Shown here: in pieces, positions 48,505 to 57,755 of the stretch
Layout: every line of letters begins with the position of its first letter
Position numbering within the stretch: the stretch's first letter is position 1
From: Xaviernesmea oryzae
Lineage (GTDB): Bacteria > Pseudomonadota > Alphaproteobacteria > Rhizobiales > Rhizobiaceae
NCBI RefSeq assembly: GCF_900109605.1
Contig: NZ_FOAM01000004.1
Coordinates: forward strand, 124,001-188,000
DNA length: 64,000 bases
Direction of reading: 5' to 3'
The notes under the pieces: model-generated
Database searches by the model: none
The model's input: only the letters and a program-made list of their open reading frames with translations
Told to the model about the DNA's origin: nothing
Program-made: the position numbers and the translations under genes

Positions 48505-50439
48505 ATGGACGGCAGGATTTTTCTTCAACGGATTGGCGCAAAGCTCGGGCTGATGTCGGCCACGGGGCTGGTGATGACGGCCCTGATGCTGGGCGCCATC
48601 TGGTTCGGCTTCAGCCAGGTCAATCAGGCCTCCGGCGAGATGGTGCGCGAGCAGGCCCGGGTGCTGGCCCTGGTCGATGCCAAAGCATCGATGCGCGGGC
48701 AGCAGATCGGCGCGCGGGATCTCCTGCTGCTGACCGATATCAAGGATGCGCCGCCCATTCTGGACTACGTCAAACAGCGAACGGCGTCCTTCGACAAATT
48801 CATGCAGCTCGCGCTCGATCAATTGTCCGATCAGGAGGATGGCGCGCGGATCAAGCAGATCCAGGCGATCGATACGGCCTGGCTGCAAAAGCTCACAGAG
48901 CTTGAAAGGCTGGTTCTGGACAGGCTGGAAAACCATGCGGCAACAGCCACGCCGGAGGAGCATGCGGCCCACCAACAGATGATGGCGCTCGCCGATTCGC
49001 TGGCGAAGCTGGTCGACCAGGACGTCAACGCCGCCAAGGGCACGATTGCCAAAGGCGCGGTGGCGATGCGCTCTGCCTATCAAACGGCGCTGGTGACCTG
49101 CCTGGGTGTCGGTCTCGTTCTGGCGCTGGTCCTCATCGCCACGACCTATTACGGGGTCAAGGGCATTGCCGGGCCGATCGGCATGCTCACAGGCAGTATG
49201 CTGCGGTTGGCGCAGGGCAACCTGTCGGAGATCGTGCCGTTTCGAACCCGCAAGGACGAAATCGGCAGCATGGCCGGCGCGGTCGAAGTCTTCAAGCAGA
49301 GCAGCATCCAGATCCGGGAGTTGCATGCCCAGGAAGCCGCGCTTCAGGCCAAGAACGCCGATCTCCAATCGAGCATTGCCGTGGTGGTCAGTGCCGCGGC
49401 GGCGGGCAATTTCCGTCAGCGCATCACCAAGCGCTATGACAATCCCGATCTGGATAATTTCGCCCAACAGGTCAACGGGCTGGTCGGCTCCGTGGATCAG
49501 GGCGTCAGCGAAGTGCGCCGGGTGATTTCAGCCCTGGCGCGCGGCGATTTGACGGAGAGCATGCAAGGCGACTTTCAAGGCGATTTCGGCGAACTGAAGG
49601 ACAATGTGAACACCACCATGTCCAATCTCCAGTCCGCCATGGACGAAGTCCGCCAGGCGATCGACTCGATCAATGGCGGCGCGGTCGAGCTCAGCAAGGC
49701 CTCGAACGACCTGTCGAGGCGCACGGAGCATCAGGCCGCCTCACTGGAGGAGACGTCTTCCGCGCTGGAAGAAATTACCGTCGCCGTGCGCAATTCCAAG
49801 GATCGGTCAGCCGAAGCCAGCCATATGGCCGGTGAAGCGCGCCGCAGCACGAGGGAATCCGGCACCGTGGTGCAAGACGCGATCGAGGCCATCGCCCGCA
49901 TTCAGCAGGCCTCCCAGGAAATCGGCCAGATCATTTCCGTGATCGACGAGATCGCCTTTCAGACCAACCTGCTTGCGCTCAATGCCGGCGTTGAAGCCGC
50001 GCGCGCCGGCGAGAGCGGCAAGGGTTTTGCCGTCGTCGCCCAGGAGGTTCGCGAACTGGCGCAGCGCTCGGCCGCAGCGGCCAAGGACATCAAGACGCTG
50101 ATCTCGCGCTCGGCACAGGAGGTGCAGTCCGGCGTTACCCTGGTGACGGCGACGGGCAGCGCCATCAGCCTCATCGATGAGCATGTGGAGAAGATCGCCA
50201 GCCATGTTCACTCGATCGCCACGGCCACCCAGGAACAATCGGTCGGCCTCTCCGAAGTCAGCACGGCCGTCAACGAGATGGACCAGGTGACCCAGCAGAA
50301 TGCGGCGATGGTCGAGGAATCCACGGCCGCCACCGCCCGTCTGGCCGAAGAAGCTACGAATCTTGCGGGGCTGATCGCTCGGTTCAAGCTGCGGGACGGG
50401 GGCGTTGACACCGGCGGCCGCAGGCTGCGGGCAGCATAG
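48505..50439 (+). CDS. Methyl-accepting chemotaxis protein (second)
   Basis: Chemoreceptor of 644 aa. Helix 1 (about residues 14-38) is followed by a periplasmic helical sensor without recognised ligand motifs and helix 2 (about 193-216). A HAMP domain ([18 protein letters not shown]) and further HAMP-like parts (around 345 and 400) precede the signalling coil with the standard [19 protein letters not shown] tip. It shares the downstream half closely with the receptor at 3848 but has a different sensor. GGGAGAGG precedes the ATG at 48505; the open frame from 48340 lacks a membrane start. Confidence 0.93.
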   Translation: MDGRIFLQRIGAKLGLMSATGLVMTALMLGAIWFGFSQVNQASGEMVREQARVLALVDAKASMRGQQIGARDLLLLTDIKDAPPILDYVKQRTASFDKFMQLALDQLSDQEDGARIKQIQAIDTAWLQKLTELERLVLDRLENHAATATPEEHAAHQQMMALADSLAKLVDQDVNAAKGTIAKGAVAMRSAYQTALVTCLGVGLVLALVLIATTYYGVKGIAGPIGMLTGSMLRLAQGNLSEIVPFRTRKDEIGSMAGAVEVFKQSSIQIRELHAQEAALQAKNADLQSSIAVVVSAAAAGNFRQRITKRYDNPDLDNFAQQVNGLVGSVDQGVSEVRRVISALARGDLTESMQGDFQGDFGELKDNVNTTMSNLQSAMDEVRQAIDSINGGAVELSKASNDLSRRTEHQAASLEETSSALEEITVAVRNSKDRSAEASHMAGEARRSTRESGTVVQDAIEAIARIQQASQEIGQIISVIDEIAFQTNLLALNAGVEAARAGESGKGFAVVAQEVRELAQRSAAAAKDIKTLISRSAQEVQSGVTLVTATGSAISLIDEHVEKIASHVHSIATATQEQSVGLSEVSTAVNEMDQVTQQNAAMVEESTAATARLAEEATNLAGLIARFKLRDGGVDTGGRRLRAA

Positions 50440-50531
50440 ATCAAACCTCGGAGCAGCTCACCTGTAGCGGGCAAGACGACCGGGCGCCGGCGGCGAGAGC
50501 CAGCGGCGTCGGTTCGGCAGATCGCTTAAAG

Positions 50532-50562
50532 CATCAGACCGGAAATCCTCATCGGTCCGATG
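50532..50562. repeat. Imperfect hairpin after the chemoreceptor gene
   Basis: CATCAGACCG and CGGTCCGATG pair with one mismatch around an 11-base loop. There is no T-run. It is adjacent to the palindromic repeat below and may belong to the same element. Confidence 0.4.
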
Positions 50563-50580
50563 ATCGAGACTGCGTGTTTT

Positions 50581-50627
50581 GCATCGGATTTTCCCGGGAA
50601 CCGGTTCCCACTTCCCAATCCGAATGC
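50581..50627. repeat. Palindromic repeat element of the kind common in Rhizobiales
   Basis: GCATCGGATT and AATCCGAATGC form the outer arms of an imperfect 47-base palindrome. In the centre is CGGGAACCGGTTCCCA, which resembles a short interspersed repeat with AACCGGTT(C/T)CC found many times in rhizobial and mesorhizobial genomes. It ends with ATGCTCTGA and, a little later, ATGCTCTAG. Copies usually lie between genes, as here. Confidence 0.55.
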
Positions 50628-50642
50628 TCTGAGCGACATGCT

Positions 50643-51620
50643 CTAGTCGCGCCAGTCCAGCCAGTCGCGCATCAGCCGGTGGGCGATGGCGCCCTTTGGT
50701 GGCGAGCTGCGCACCCCGTCTTCAGCGGAAACGCCGGTCGCCTGCGCCAGCAGGGCGGCGGTTTCGTCGCGCGTGAACCAGCGGCAATCTTCCAGCTCAT
50801 GGGAATCGAAGCGGATCTCGGTCGATTTCGCCTCGGCATAGCAACCGATCATCAGGCTATGCGGCATCGGCCAGGGCTGGGAGGCATGGTAGCGCACCCG
50901 TCCCAGCTGGATGCCGGACTCCTCCAGCGTCTCGCGCCGCACCGCATTCTCGATCGTTTCCCCCGGCTCGACAAAGCCGGCGAGGCAGGAATACATGCCC
51001 GGCGGAAAATGCGGGCCGCGTCCGAGCAGACAGACATCGCGCTCGAGGTCGATCGTCAGCATGATGACGACGGGGTCCGTGCGCGGAAACAGCATGTGGC
51101 CGCAGGCGGTGCATGCACGGCGGTAACCGCCGGAGCGGCTTTCCGTCGGGCTGCCGCATTTGCCGCAGAAGCGATGCGTGGCATTCCAGACGATCAGGCT
51201 CGCCGCTTGGGCGAACTGGCCGAGGACAGGTTCGGGAACCATGCTCTGGCGATAGAGCGTGCGTCCTTCCACCAGCTTGAACGTCGCCTCTAGCCCCTCG
51301 GCCGGCGCCTTGACGGGAACGGCCAGACGCGGTTCGCCGTTGGGCAGCGTGCCCAGCAGAACGATCTCGTCGAGATCGGGATCGAGACCAGCCAGCTCGT
51401 AAGGCGCGAACAGCGGATCGACCACCTGCTCGTCATGCTTGACCACCAGCCTGTCTCCGGAAAAGGCGAGCAGATGCGCGCCTTCCTGCTTCAGGGCCAA
51501 TGCCACGCAATCATCCGGCCGGTTTTCCGAATCGCGGTCGAGCGGATTTTCGGCGAAGGCCGTCAGCGAGCTGGGCTCCGGATGCGGCCCGTGCAGATCG
51601 AACAGCGAGCGGATGGTCAC
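50643..51620 (-). CDS. nudC: NAD+ diphosphatase (NADH pyrophosphatase)
   Basis: Nudix hydrolase of 325 aa that cleaves NADH to NMNH and AMP and can remove NAD caps from RNA. The zinc ribbon CGKCG...CTACG, the Nudix box GFVEPGETIENAVRRETLEE, and the NudC-type SQPWPMPHS motif (usually SQPWPFPxS) are all present. The GTG at 51620 overlaps the stop of the HIT gene (GTGA), so the two are coupled. Upstream residues in the frame are a shadow of the HIT gene. Confidence 0.93.
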   Translation of the reverse strand: MTIRSLFDLHGPHPEPSSLTAFAENPLDRDSENRPDDCVALALKQEGAHLLAFSGDRLVVKHDEQVVDPLFAPYELAGLDPDLDEIVLLGTLPNGEPRLAVPVKAPAEGLEATFKLVEGRTLYRQSMVPEPVLGQFAQAASLIVWNATHRFCGKCGSPTESRSGGYRRACTACGHMLFPRTDPVVIMLTIDLERDVCLLGRGPHFPPGMYSCLAGFVEPGETIENAVRRETLEESGIQLGRVRYHASQPWPMPHSLMIGCYAEAKSTEIRFDSHELEDCRWFTRDETAALLAQATGVSAEDGVRSSPPKGAIAHRLMRDWLDWRD

Positions 51621-52024
51621 GACAGGCGCTCCATCAGGCGGAAGACGAAACGGTCGCGTTCGGCCTCGTCCCAAGGCTCGGCCGCGCCGACGCCCCAGAC
51701 CGGGTTCGGCCAGGCGGCATCGGTTTCCAGCCGGGCGATGACATGGACATGCAGCTGGCGGACGTGATTGCCAAGCGCGCCGATATTGATCTTGTCGGCA
51801 CCGGTGACGTCGTTCAGCACTTCGGCAATGCGCACGGTCTCGGCAAACAGCAGCGCCTGATCCTCGGGCAGAAGTTCGTAGACCTCCTCTATACCGTCCC
51901 GGCGCGGCACCAGGAGAAGCCAGGGCCAGCGGCTATCCTCCATCAGGCGCAGTTCGCACAGGTCCAGATCGACCAGATGCCGGCTGTCGCGCGCGAGGCG
52001 CGCATCGATTTCAAATTGCGTCAA
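51617..52024 (-). CDS. HIT-family nucleotide-binding protein
   Basis: Histidine-triad protein of 135 aa, probably a nucleotide hydrolase or transferase. Its triad reads QLHVHVIAR, with Gln at the first triad position, which I recall as normal for this branch. Other segments are WPWLLLVPRRDGI and INIGALGN. No ATG fits: the TTG at 52024 has AAGGAG just upstream. The first gene of a HIT-nudC pair, coupled by a four-base overlap. Confidence 0.86.
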   Translation of the reverse strand: MTQFEIDARLARDSRHLVDLDLCELRLMEDSRWPWLLLVPRRDGIEEVYELLPEDQALLFAETVRIAEVLNDVTGADKINIGALGNHVRQLHVHVIARLETDAAWPNPVWGVGAAEPWDEAERDRFVFRLMERLS

Positions 52025-52142
52025 GCCCTTCTCCTTCGGTTCACGGAAGGCATGCCTCGTGAAGGCGAACCTTCCTCGCGTTCGATAGCAGTTTTTTGAA
52101 GGCTTGGCTTGCATTTGCTAGCGATATTGACGATATGCAGAG

Positions 52143-52243
52143 CCGGGAGGTTGGTGGTGGACGAGCCACTCGCCAACCGGGTCAGGTCCGGAAGGAAGCA
52201 GCCCTAACGAGCCCCGGCACGGGTCATCGTGCCAGCCTCCCAC
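52143..52243 (+). ncRNA. ffs: Signal recognition particle RNA, small bacterial type
   Basis: About 100 nt. The highly conserved domain IV core is intact (GGTCAGGTCCGGAAGGAAGC, then AGCC), with the tetraloop GGAA and the asymmetric loop. The ends pair (GGGAGG with CCTCCC), and a TTTT follows at 52245. It binds Ffh to target nascent membrane proteins. It lies upstream of dnaX, a common order in proteobacteria. Confidence 0.93.
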
Positions 52244-52357
52244 CCTTTTCCGGCCCCGCCCGCCGCGCCCGCTTGCCATCAGGCGGCCGGACTGGCGATA
52301 AAGCCGCCTCAACCCGCGCCAAGCGTGCGCGGAAGGGGCATCGACGCGGCAGGGACG

Positions 52358-54322
52358 ATGAGCGACACCACGACACGGATTCCGGACGTTTCGACCGCAG
52401 GCGACAAGCCCGCCGCCTATCGCGTGCTTGCGCGCAAATATCGGCCCAAGGACTTCTCCGACCTGATGGTCGGCCAGGAGCCCATGGTGCGAACCCTCAC
52501 CAATGCTTTCAACACCGGCCGCATCGCCCAAGCCTATATGCTGACCGGCGTGCGCGGCGTGGGGAAAACGACAACGGCCCGCATCTTGGCGCGTGCGCTG
52601 AATTACAAGACCGAGACCAATGACCGGCCGAGCATCGATCTCTCGATTCCCGGCGAACATTGCCAGGCGATCATGGAAGGCCGCCATGTCGACGTGATCG
52701 AGATGGACGCCGCCTCCCATACCGGCATCGACGACATCAGGGAGATCATCGAGCAGGTCCGCTACCGCCCGGTCTCGGCGCGCTACAAGGTCTATATCAT
52801 CGACGAAGTGCACATGCTCTCCACCCAGGCCTTCAACGGCCTGTTGAAGACGCTGGAAGAGCCGCCGGAGCATGTAAAGTTCATCTTCGCCACCACCGAA
52901 ATCCGCAAGGTGCCGATCACGGTCCTGTCGCGCTGTCAGCGCTTCGACCTGCGCCGGATCGCTGCCAGCGATCTCGTCGGCCTGTTCACCACCATTCTGG
53001 GCAAGGAAGGCGTGCCGGCCGAGCCGGAGGCCTTGGCGATGATTGCGCGTGCAGCCGAAGGGTCGGCGCGCGACGGCCTGTCGCTGCTCGACCAGGCAAT
53101 CGCCCATGGCGCCGGCGCGGTGGAAACTGCAGCGGTTCGCACCATGCTTGGCCTGGCCGACCGCGCCCGCATCGTCGATCTGTTCGAACATATTGCCAGA
53201 GGCGATGTGTCCGCCGCGCTGGACGAATTTGCCCGGCAATATGAGGCCGGCGCCAGTCCATCCGTGGTCCTGACGGATCTCGCCGACTTCACCCATCTCG
53301 TCACCAAGCTGAAATTCGTGCCTTCGGCGGCTGAAGACCCCTCCTTGAGCGAGGCCGAGCGCCAGCGTGGCGCTGAATTTTCCGGCGCCATTGCCGTGTC
53401 CACCCTGTCGCGACTCTGGCAGATGCTTCTCAAGGGCATTGCCGAGACGGAGGCATCCTCCCGCCCTGCAGGGGCCGCCGAGATGGTGCTGATCCGGCTT
53501 GCCCATGCCGCCCATCTGCCCGCGCCGGAAGAGGCCGCGCGCCGGCTGATGGACCTTTCCAGCTCTGGTGGCGGCGCGCCTGCCGGATCCCACGGCGGCG
53601 GCCCGGGCACCGGCGGCGAGCGGATGATGACACAGGCGGTCAGCAGCAATCTCGGCTCAGGAGCGCACCACCCCCCCGCGCCGCAGGCCGTGCTTGGAGG
53701 ACCGCAAGCATCCCTTAGGGTAGGAGTACCGTTGCTGCGCGCAGTTCCCGCCGCGCGGGAGGCGGAACCGCACAGCCTTGGCCAGGTCGAAACGCGGCCT
53801 GCCCCTGCACCGTCTGCGAGACCCGCCGCGCGGGACGACCAGGCCGGCAACGGCGTGGCCGTGCGCAATGCGGCTGATCTAGCCGAGCTGTGCGCCAAGC
53901 ATCGCGACATCGTGCTCAAGACCAATGTGCGCAAGTTCGTGCGGGTAGTTCGCATCGAGCCCGGCCGGATCGAAATGAACCTGCCGGAAGACGCGCCCAA
54001 GACCTTAGTGGCCGATCTCCAGCGGCGGCTGGAGGAATGGACCGGCCGGCGCTGGATGGTCATTTTGAGCCGCGAGCCGGGCGAAAAGACCCTTGTCGAA
54101 CAGGAAACGGACGCGCAGGAGCAATTGCTGACCGATGCGCGCGCCGATCCCGATGTCGCCGCCATTCTCGCCCGCTTTCCCGGCGCCCGGATTGCCGATG
54201 TGCGCATCCGCACGCCCGATCCGGAGGCCAACGACGAGATGCCGGCAGCACCCGCGACCGCCGAATCGGCGGAAGGCGACATTCTGCCCGGCGACGACGT
54301 TCTGCCGGAGGATGAGTTCTAG
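52358..54322 (+). CDS. dnaX: DNA polymerase III subunit gamma/tau
   Basis: Clamp-loader ATPase of 654 aa. The N-terminal AAA+ part has Walker A (TGVRGVGKTTTA), the DEVHML Walker B, sensor 1 TTEIRKVP and the Arg finger SRC. The usual zinc-binding cysteines between Walker A and B are almost all missing; only one remains (EHCQAIMEG). A Gly/Pro-rich linker (about residues 405-505) precedes the tau-type C-terminal domain. In the linker a run of seven C (53671-53677) has stops at once in both other frames. ATG at 52358 is preceded by GGCAGGGACG. ybaB follows by 200 bases. Confidence 0.95.
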   Translation: MSDTTTRIPDVSTAGDKPAAYRVLARKYRPKDFSDLMVGQEPMVRTLTNAFNTGRIAQAYMLTGVRGVGKTTTARILARALNYKTETNDRPSIDLSIPGEHCQAIMEGRHVDVIEMDAASHTGIDDIREIIEQVRYRPVSARYKVYIIDEVHMLSTQAFNGLLKTLEEPPEHVKFIFATTEIRKVPITVLSRCQRFDLRRIAASDLVGLFTTILGKEGVPAEPEALAMIARAAEGSARDGLSLLDQAIAHGAGAVETAAVRTMLGLADRARIVDLFEHIARGDVSAALDEFARQYEAGASPSVVLTDLADFTHLVTKLKFVPSAAEDPSLSEAERQRGAEFSGAIAVSTLSRLWQMLLKGIAETEASSRPAGAAEMVLIRLAHAAHLPAPEEAARRLMDLSSSGGGAPAGSHGGGPGTGGERMMTQAVSSNLGSGAHHPPAPQAVLGGPQASLRVGVPLLRAVPAAREAEPHSLGQVETRPAPAPSARPAARDDQAGNGVAVRNAADLAELCAKHRDIVLKTNVRKFVRVVRIEPGRIEMNLPEDAPKTLVADLQRRLEEWTGRRWMVILSREPGEKTLVEQETDAQEQLLTDARADPDVAAILARFPGARIADVRIRTPDPEANDEMPAAPATAESAEGDILPGDDVLPEDEF

Positions 54323-54524
54323 GCGGAACGCGACCGTCACGATGGCTCACATTCCTTAGGATGGGGATGCCCGTCCACATTTCGCTTGATCCCCACTGCA
54401 GATAGCCGGCGAAGGATCGAAAACAGCGTGGATGCAGAGAGCAAATCCCTCCATAGGCAAAGGCCGGCGGGGTGACACAAGACAGCCGACAAGACAAACA
54501 GGATCATGAGAACGAGGAGCTGAT

Positions 54525-54848
54525 ATGCGCGACATCATGGGCATGATGGGCAAGGTCAAGGAAATGCAGGCCAAGATGGAGAAGATGCAGGAGGAGATCG
54601 CCGCGCTCGAAGTCGACGGCACCTCCGGCGGCGGTCTCGTTTCCCTGCGCCTGGATGGCAAAGGCAATCTCAAGGGGTTGAAGATCGACCCCTCGCTCTT
54701 CAAGGAGGACGATGTCGAGATCCTCGAGGATCTGATCGTCGCTGCCCATAAGGATGCCAAGGACAAGGCCGAGGCCGTGACGGCGGAAAAGACACGGGAG
54801 CTGACGGCAGGTCTGCCGATTCCCCCCGGCATGAAGCTGCCTTTCTGA
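54525..54848 (+). CDS. ybaB: YbaB/EbfC nucleoid-associated protein
   Basis: Small DNA-binding protein of 107 aa forming a tweezer-like dimer. The N-terminal helix [20 protein letters not shown] and the core [20 protein letters not shown] are typical. It lies between dnaX and recR as in most bacteria, though recR is separated by an inserted MOSC gene on the other strand. AGGAGCTGAT precedes the ATG. Confidence 0.95.
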   Translation: MRDIMGMMGKVKEMQAKMEKMQEEIAALEVDGTSGGGLVSLRLDGKGNLKGLKIDPSLFKEDDVEILEDLIVAAHKDAKDKAEAVTAEKTRELTAGLPIPPGMKLPF

Positions 54849-54918
54849 TCGGATTCAGCTCACGCGTGGTCTGATTTTGACATGTGATCCTCAAGATCAC
54901 TGCAGATGGGTATCAAAG

Positions 54919-55530
54919 TCATTCTACCAGGCTGGCGCGTAGTTTTGCGTGGATCGGGCTTGCGAGATAGCGGGTCCGATCCTCGGCCGTCAGCCGCTTC
55001 GGCTGGAAGACCAGCAGTTCCGGCATGGTGATCACCGCGCCGGCGAAGCGGATGTGGGACACCGCGTCGCCTGCCGTCAGCACGCCGCCCTTCAGCACCC
55101 GGCAATAGAAGCCGGGGCGCGCGACCTTCAGGAATCGCTTGGCGAAGAGCCGGTCCTCCATGCGGATCGACAGCGTCGCGCAGGGCGTGCGCGTGGATGT
55201 GACCTCGAGCAAAACATCCGCCGTCTCGAAGCGGTCGCCAACCGAAACCGTGCGGCTGTCCGCGCCATCGATCACCAGATTTTCCCCCAGCGTGCCTGGT
55301 GTCAGCGGGCGCCCGAGCTCGGCACTCCAGCCGTCGAGATCGACGGTGCCGAGGCCGTATACCGCCTGCTCCAGCCCGCCATGATGATCACCATTGCAGA
55401 CGGCATCGCCGACGAGACCATTTTCGTCCACCATCACGCCGGCGCGCGTGGCATGCTTGAAGATGCCGGTTTTCGTGCGGCGGCCCGGAAGGCGTTCGGG
55501 AGAGCCGATGCAAACGGCGACGATCTTCAT
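54919..55530 (-). CDS. MOSC domain protein
   Basis: Soluble protein of 203 aa with a MOSC fold, which handles molybdenum cofactor or sulfur carriers. It keeps the family pieces GLVGDAVCNGDHHGGLEQAVY, LGENLVIDG, and the Cys of TRTPCATLS used for sulfur. YiiM-like relatives use molybdenum cofactor to reduce hydroxylated purines. Its insertion between ybaB and recR on the opposite strand breaks the usual dnaX-ybaB-recR run. ATG at 55530 has AGGACC upstream. Confidence 0.88.
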   Translation of the reverse strand: MKIVAVCIGSPERLPGRRTKTGIFKHATRAGVMVDENGLVGDAVCNGDHHGGLEQAVYGLGTVDLDGWSAELGRPLTPGTLGENLVIDGADSRTVSVGDRFETADVLLEVTSTRTPCATLSIRMEDRLFAKRFLKVARPGFYCRVLKGGVLTAGDAVSHIRFAGAVITMPELLVFQPKRLTAEDRTRYLASPIHAKLRASLVE

Positions 55531-55698
55531 AAGGGTCCTGCTTTCCGATGGCCAACGCGCACAGCCTGATATCGTTGCGATCACAGATCACGTTCCAGTC
55601 TGCGGAAGGTTCCCTGACAAGGCATCAGGCGGAATAGTGCGCCTCCGCAGAGATGCTTCGGCCTTACCTCCGCCGTCCGATTGAGATAGAAACCCGCC

Positions 55699-56304
55699 AT
55701 GGCAAAACGAGTCACCGGACCCGAAATCGAAAAGCTGATTCAGCTCCTGGCCAAGGTGCCGGGGCTTGGCCCCCGCTCGGCGCGGCGTGCCGCCCTGCAT
55801 CTGGTCAAGAAGAAAGACCAGTTGCTCGGCCCGCTCGCCGATGCGATGGGCGAGGCACATCGCAAGGTGCGCATCTGCTCCTGCTGCGGCAATATCGACA
55901 CGGTCGATCCCTGCAGTGTGTGCACCGACGTGCAACGCGACCGCTCCGTCATCATCGTGGTCGAAGACGTCTCGGATCTCTGGGCACTGGAGCGCACGGG
56001 GGCCATGAACACGGCCTATCATGTGCTCGGCGGCGTGCTCTCCCCGCTCGATGGCATTGGCCCTGACGATCTCAACATCGCCTCGCTGGTCGACCGCGTG
56101 GCCGAAGGCGCGGTGCGCGAACTGATCATCGCCGTCAACGCAACGGTGGAGGGGCAGACCACGGCCCATTACATCACCGACCGGCTCGATGGGCTGGAGG
56201 TCAAAATCACCCGCCTTGCCCATGGCGTGCCCGTCGGCGGCGAACTCGATTATCTCGATGAGGGCACGCTGACGGCGGCGCTCAAGGCAAGGACGGCATT
56301 TTGA
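55699..56304 (+). CDS. recR: Recombination mediator protein RecR
   Basis: Works with RecO to load RecA on single-stranded gaps. The 201-aa protein has the helix-hairpin-helix ([16 protein letters not shown]), the C4 zinc finger [16 protein letters not shown], and the Toprim domain ([32 protein letters not shown]). The ATG at 55699 begins the usual [14 protein letters not shown]. Normal length. Confidence 0.96.
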   Translation: MAKRVTGPEIEKLIQLLAKVPGLGPRSARRAALHLVKKKDQLLGPLADAMGEAHRKVRICSCCGNIDTVDPCSVCTDVQRDRSVIIVVEDVSDLWALERTGAMNTAYHVLGGVLSPLDGIGPDDLNIASLVDRVAEGAVRELIIAVNATVEGQTTAHYITDRLDGLEVKITRLAHGVPVGGELDYLDEGTLTAALKARTAF

Positions 56305-56486
56305 TCTCGACCCTGTTCCGCATCCTGAAGTACTGTGTCCAGCCATCGTCATCATCGGACTCGCCGCGAGGATCTGCTGCCGTACATCCGACAAGGGCAG
56401 GCGCCATCTTTCAGCCCCGGCAGATGCTCGGCACAGGGCCGAGCATGGCGGTGGAGAAACGCGGACGGGCTTCTTGTCGGATCCAG

Positions 56487-57707
56487 ATGCGCCTAGCAGT
56501 CCTCTTCCTCGCCCTCCTGCCACTGCCGGCACTGGCTGCCTCCAAGGCGGAAACCGAAGCGCAGTTTCGCCAATGGCTCGTCAGCGATTTCTGGCCGCAA
56601 GCCAAGGCAGGCGGGATTTCGCGCGCGCATTTCGATGCCGCCTTTGCCGGAATAAAGCTCAACTGGGACCTGCCGGACTTGGTTTTGCCTGGCCAGCCAC
56701 CGAAAGACGAGAAGCAGGACCAGGCCGAGTTCGCGTCGCCCGGCGCCTATTTCTCGGAAAAGCGGCTTGCAGATCTGGCCGCTGCCGGCCGTACGCTCGC
56801 CTCCGTCCATGCCGCGACGCTCCGCCGGATCGAGAAGACCTATGGCGTTCCCGGCCCGATCGTGCTCGCCATCTGGGGCCGCGAGACCGGTTATGGCCGG
56901 GCGAAGATCCCGCATCCGATCATCGAGGTGCTGGCGACCAAGGCCTTCCTGTCACGCAGGCCGGAGCTTTTTCGCAAGGAGCTGGTGGCTGCGCTGCATA
57001 TTCTCGACAGCGGCGATATCAAGGAGGCCGACATGCGCGGCTCCTGGGCCGGCGCCATGGGGCAGCCGCAATTCCTGCCGACGAGCTTCCTGCAATATGC
57101 GGTGGATTTCGACGGCGACGGACGGCGCGACATCTGGAATTCCGTGCCCGATGTGCTGGCTTCCATCGCCAACTATCTTTCCAAGAAAGGCTGGCAGCGC
57201 GGACGCGACTGGGGCACGGAAGTGCGCCTGCCGCAGACGGTTTCCTGCGCGCTGGAAGGGCCAGACAGAGCGAGGCCGACGTCTCAGTGGATAAGCGACG
57301 GTGTTGCGCGCGCCTCAGGCAAGGACTTTGCCGCCAACGAAGCCAAGCGCGAGGCGATGATCTTGGTACCTGCCGGGCGCTCTGGTCCTGCCTTCCTGGT
57401 GACGCCCAATTTCTACGTCCTCAAGGAATACAACAATTCCGATCTCTACGCCCTGTTCATCGGCAATCTCGCCGACCGCATCGGCAGTGGCGGCAGCGCC
57501 TTCCGCGCGCCCTTCGGCGATGTCGGGCACATGCTGCGCTCGGATGTGCTGACCATTCAGAAGCGTCTGGAGGCCAAGGGTTATGACATCGGCAAGGCTG
57601 ACGGCCTCGCCGGCTACAAGACCCGCCGCTCGATTGGCGAATGGCAGCAGAAATCCGGTCTGAAGCCTACCTGCTTTCCCGATCCTGCGATGAAGGGGCG
57701 GATTTGA
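56487..57707 (+). CDS. Lytic murein transglycosylase, MltB type
   Basis: Periplasmic peptidoglycan-cleaving enzyme of about 406 aa. A Sec signal peptide (LAVLFLALLPLPALAA) leads to an SLT_2 (MltB) catalytic domain with the catalytic Glu in IWGRETGYGR, and the MGQPQFLPTSFLQYAVD segment. A C-terminal peptidoglycan-binding domain (LTIQKRLEAKGYDIGKADGL) follows. Start uncertain: the ATG at 56487 directly precedes the signal peptide, while ATGs at 56445 and earlier would lengthen the leader. The stop codon lies inside a perfect 15-bp hairpin. Confidence 0.92.
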   Translation: MRLAVLFLALLPLPALAASKAETEAQFRQWLVSDFWPQAKAGGISRAHFDAAFAGIKLNWDLPDLVLPGQPPKDEKQDQAEFASPGAYFSEKRLADLAAAGRTLASVHAATLRRIEKTYGVPGPIVLAIWGRETGYGRAKIPHPIIEVLATKAFLSRRPELFRKELVAALHILDSGDIKEADMRGSWAGAMGQPQFLPTSFLQYAVDFDGDGRRDIWNSVPDVLASIANYLSKKGWQRGRDWGTEVRLPQTVSCALEGPDRARPTSQWISDGVARASGKDFAANEAKREAMILVPAGRSGPAFLVTPNFYVLKEYNNSDLYALFIGNLADRIGSGGSAFRAPFGDVGHMLRSDVLTIQKRLEAKGYDIGKADGLAGYKTRRSIGEWQQKSGLKPTCFPDPAMKGRI

Positions 57708-57721
57708 TCCGCCCCTTCATC
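57689..57721. terminator. Perfect hairpin spanning a stop codon
   Basis: A 15-bp perfect stem GATGAAGGGGCGGAT / ATCCGCCCCTTCATC has only three loop bases (TTG), and the TGA of the transglycosylase gene sits at its loop and right arm. There is no T-run. It lies between convergent genes and may end both transcripts. Confidence 0.6.
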
Positions 57722-57755
57722 CTGGCTGTTCATGCAGGGCGCGCCGGCAGGGCGC

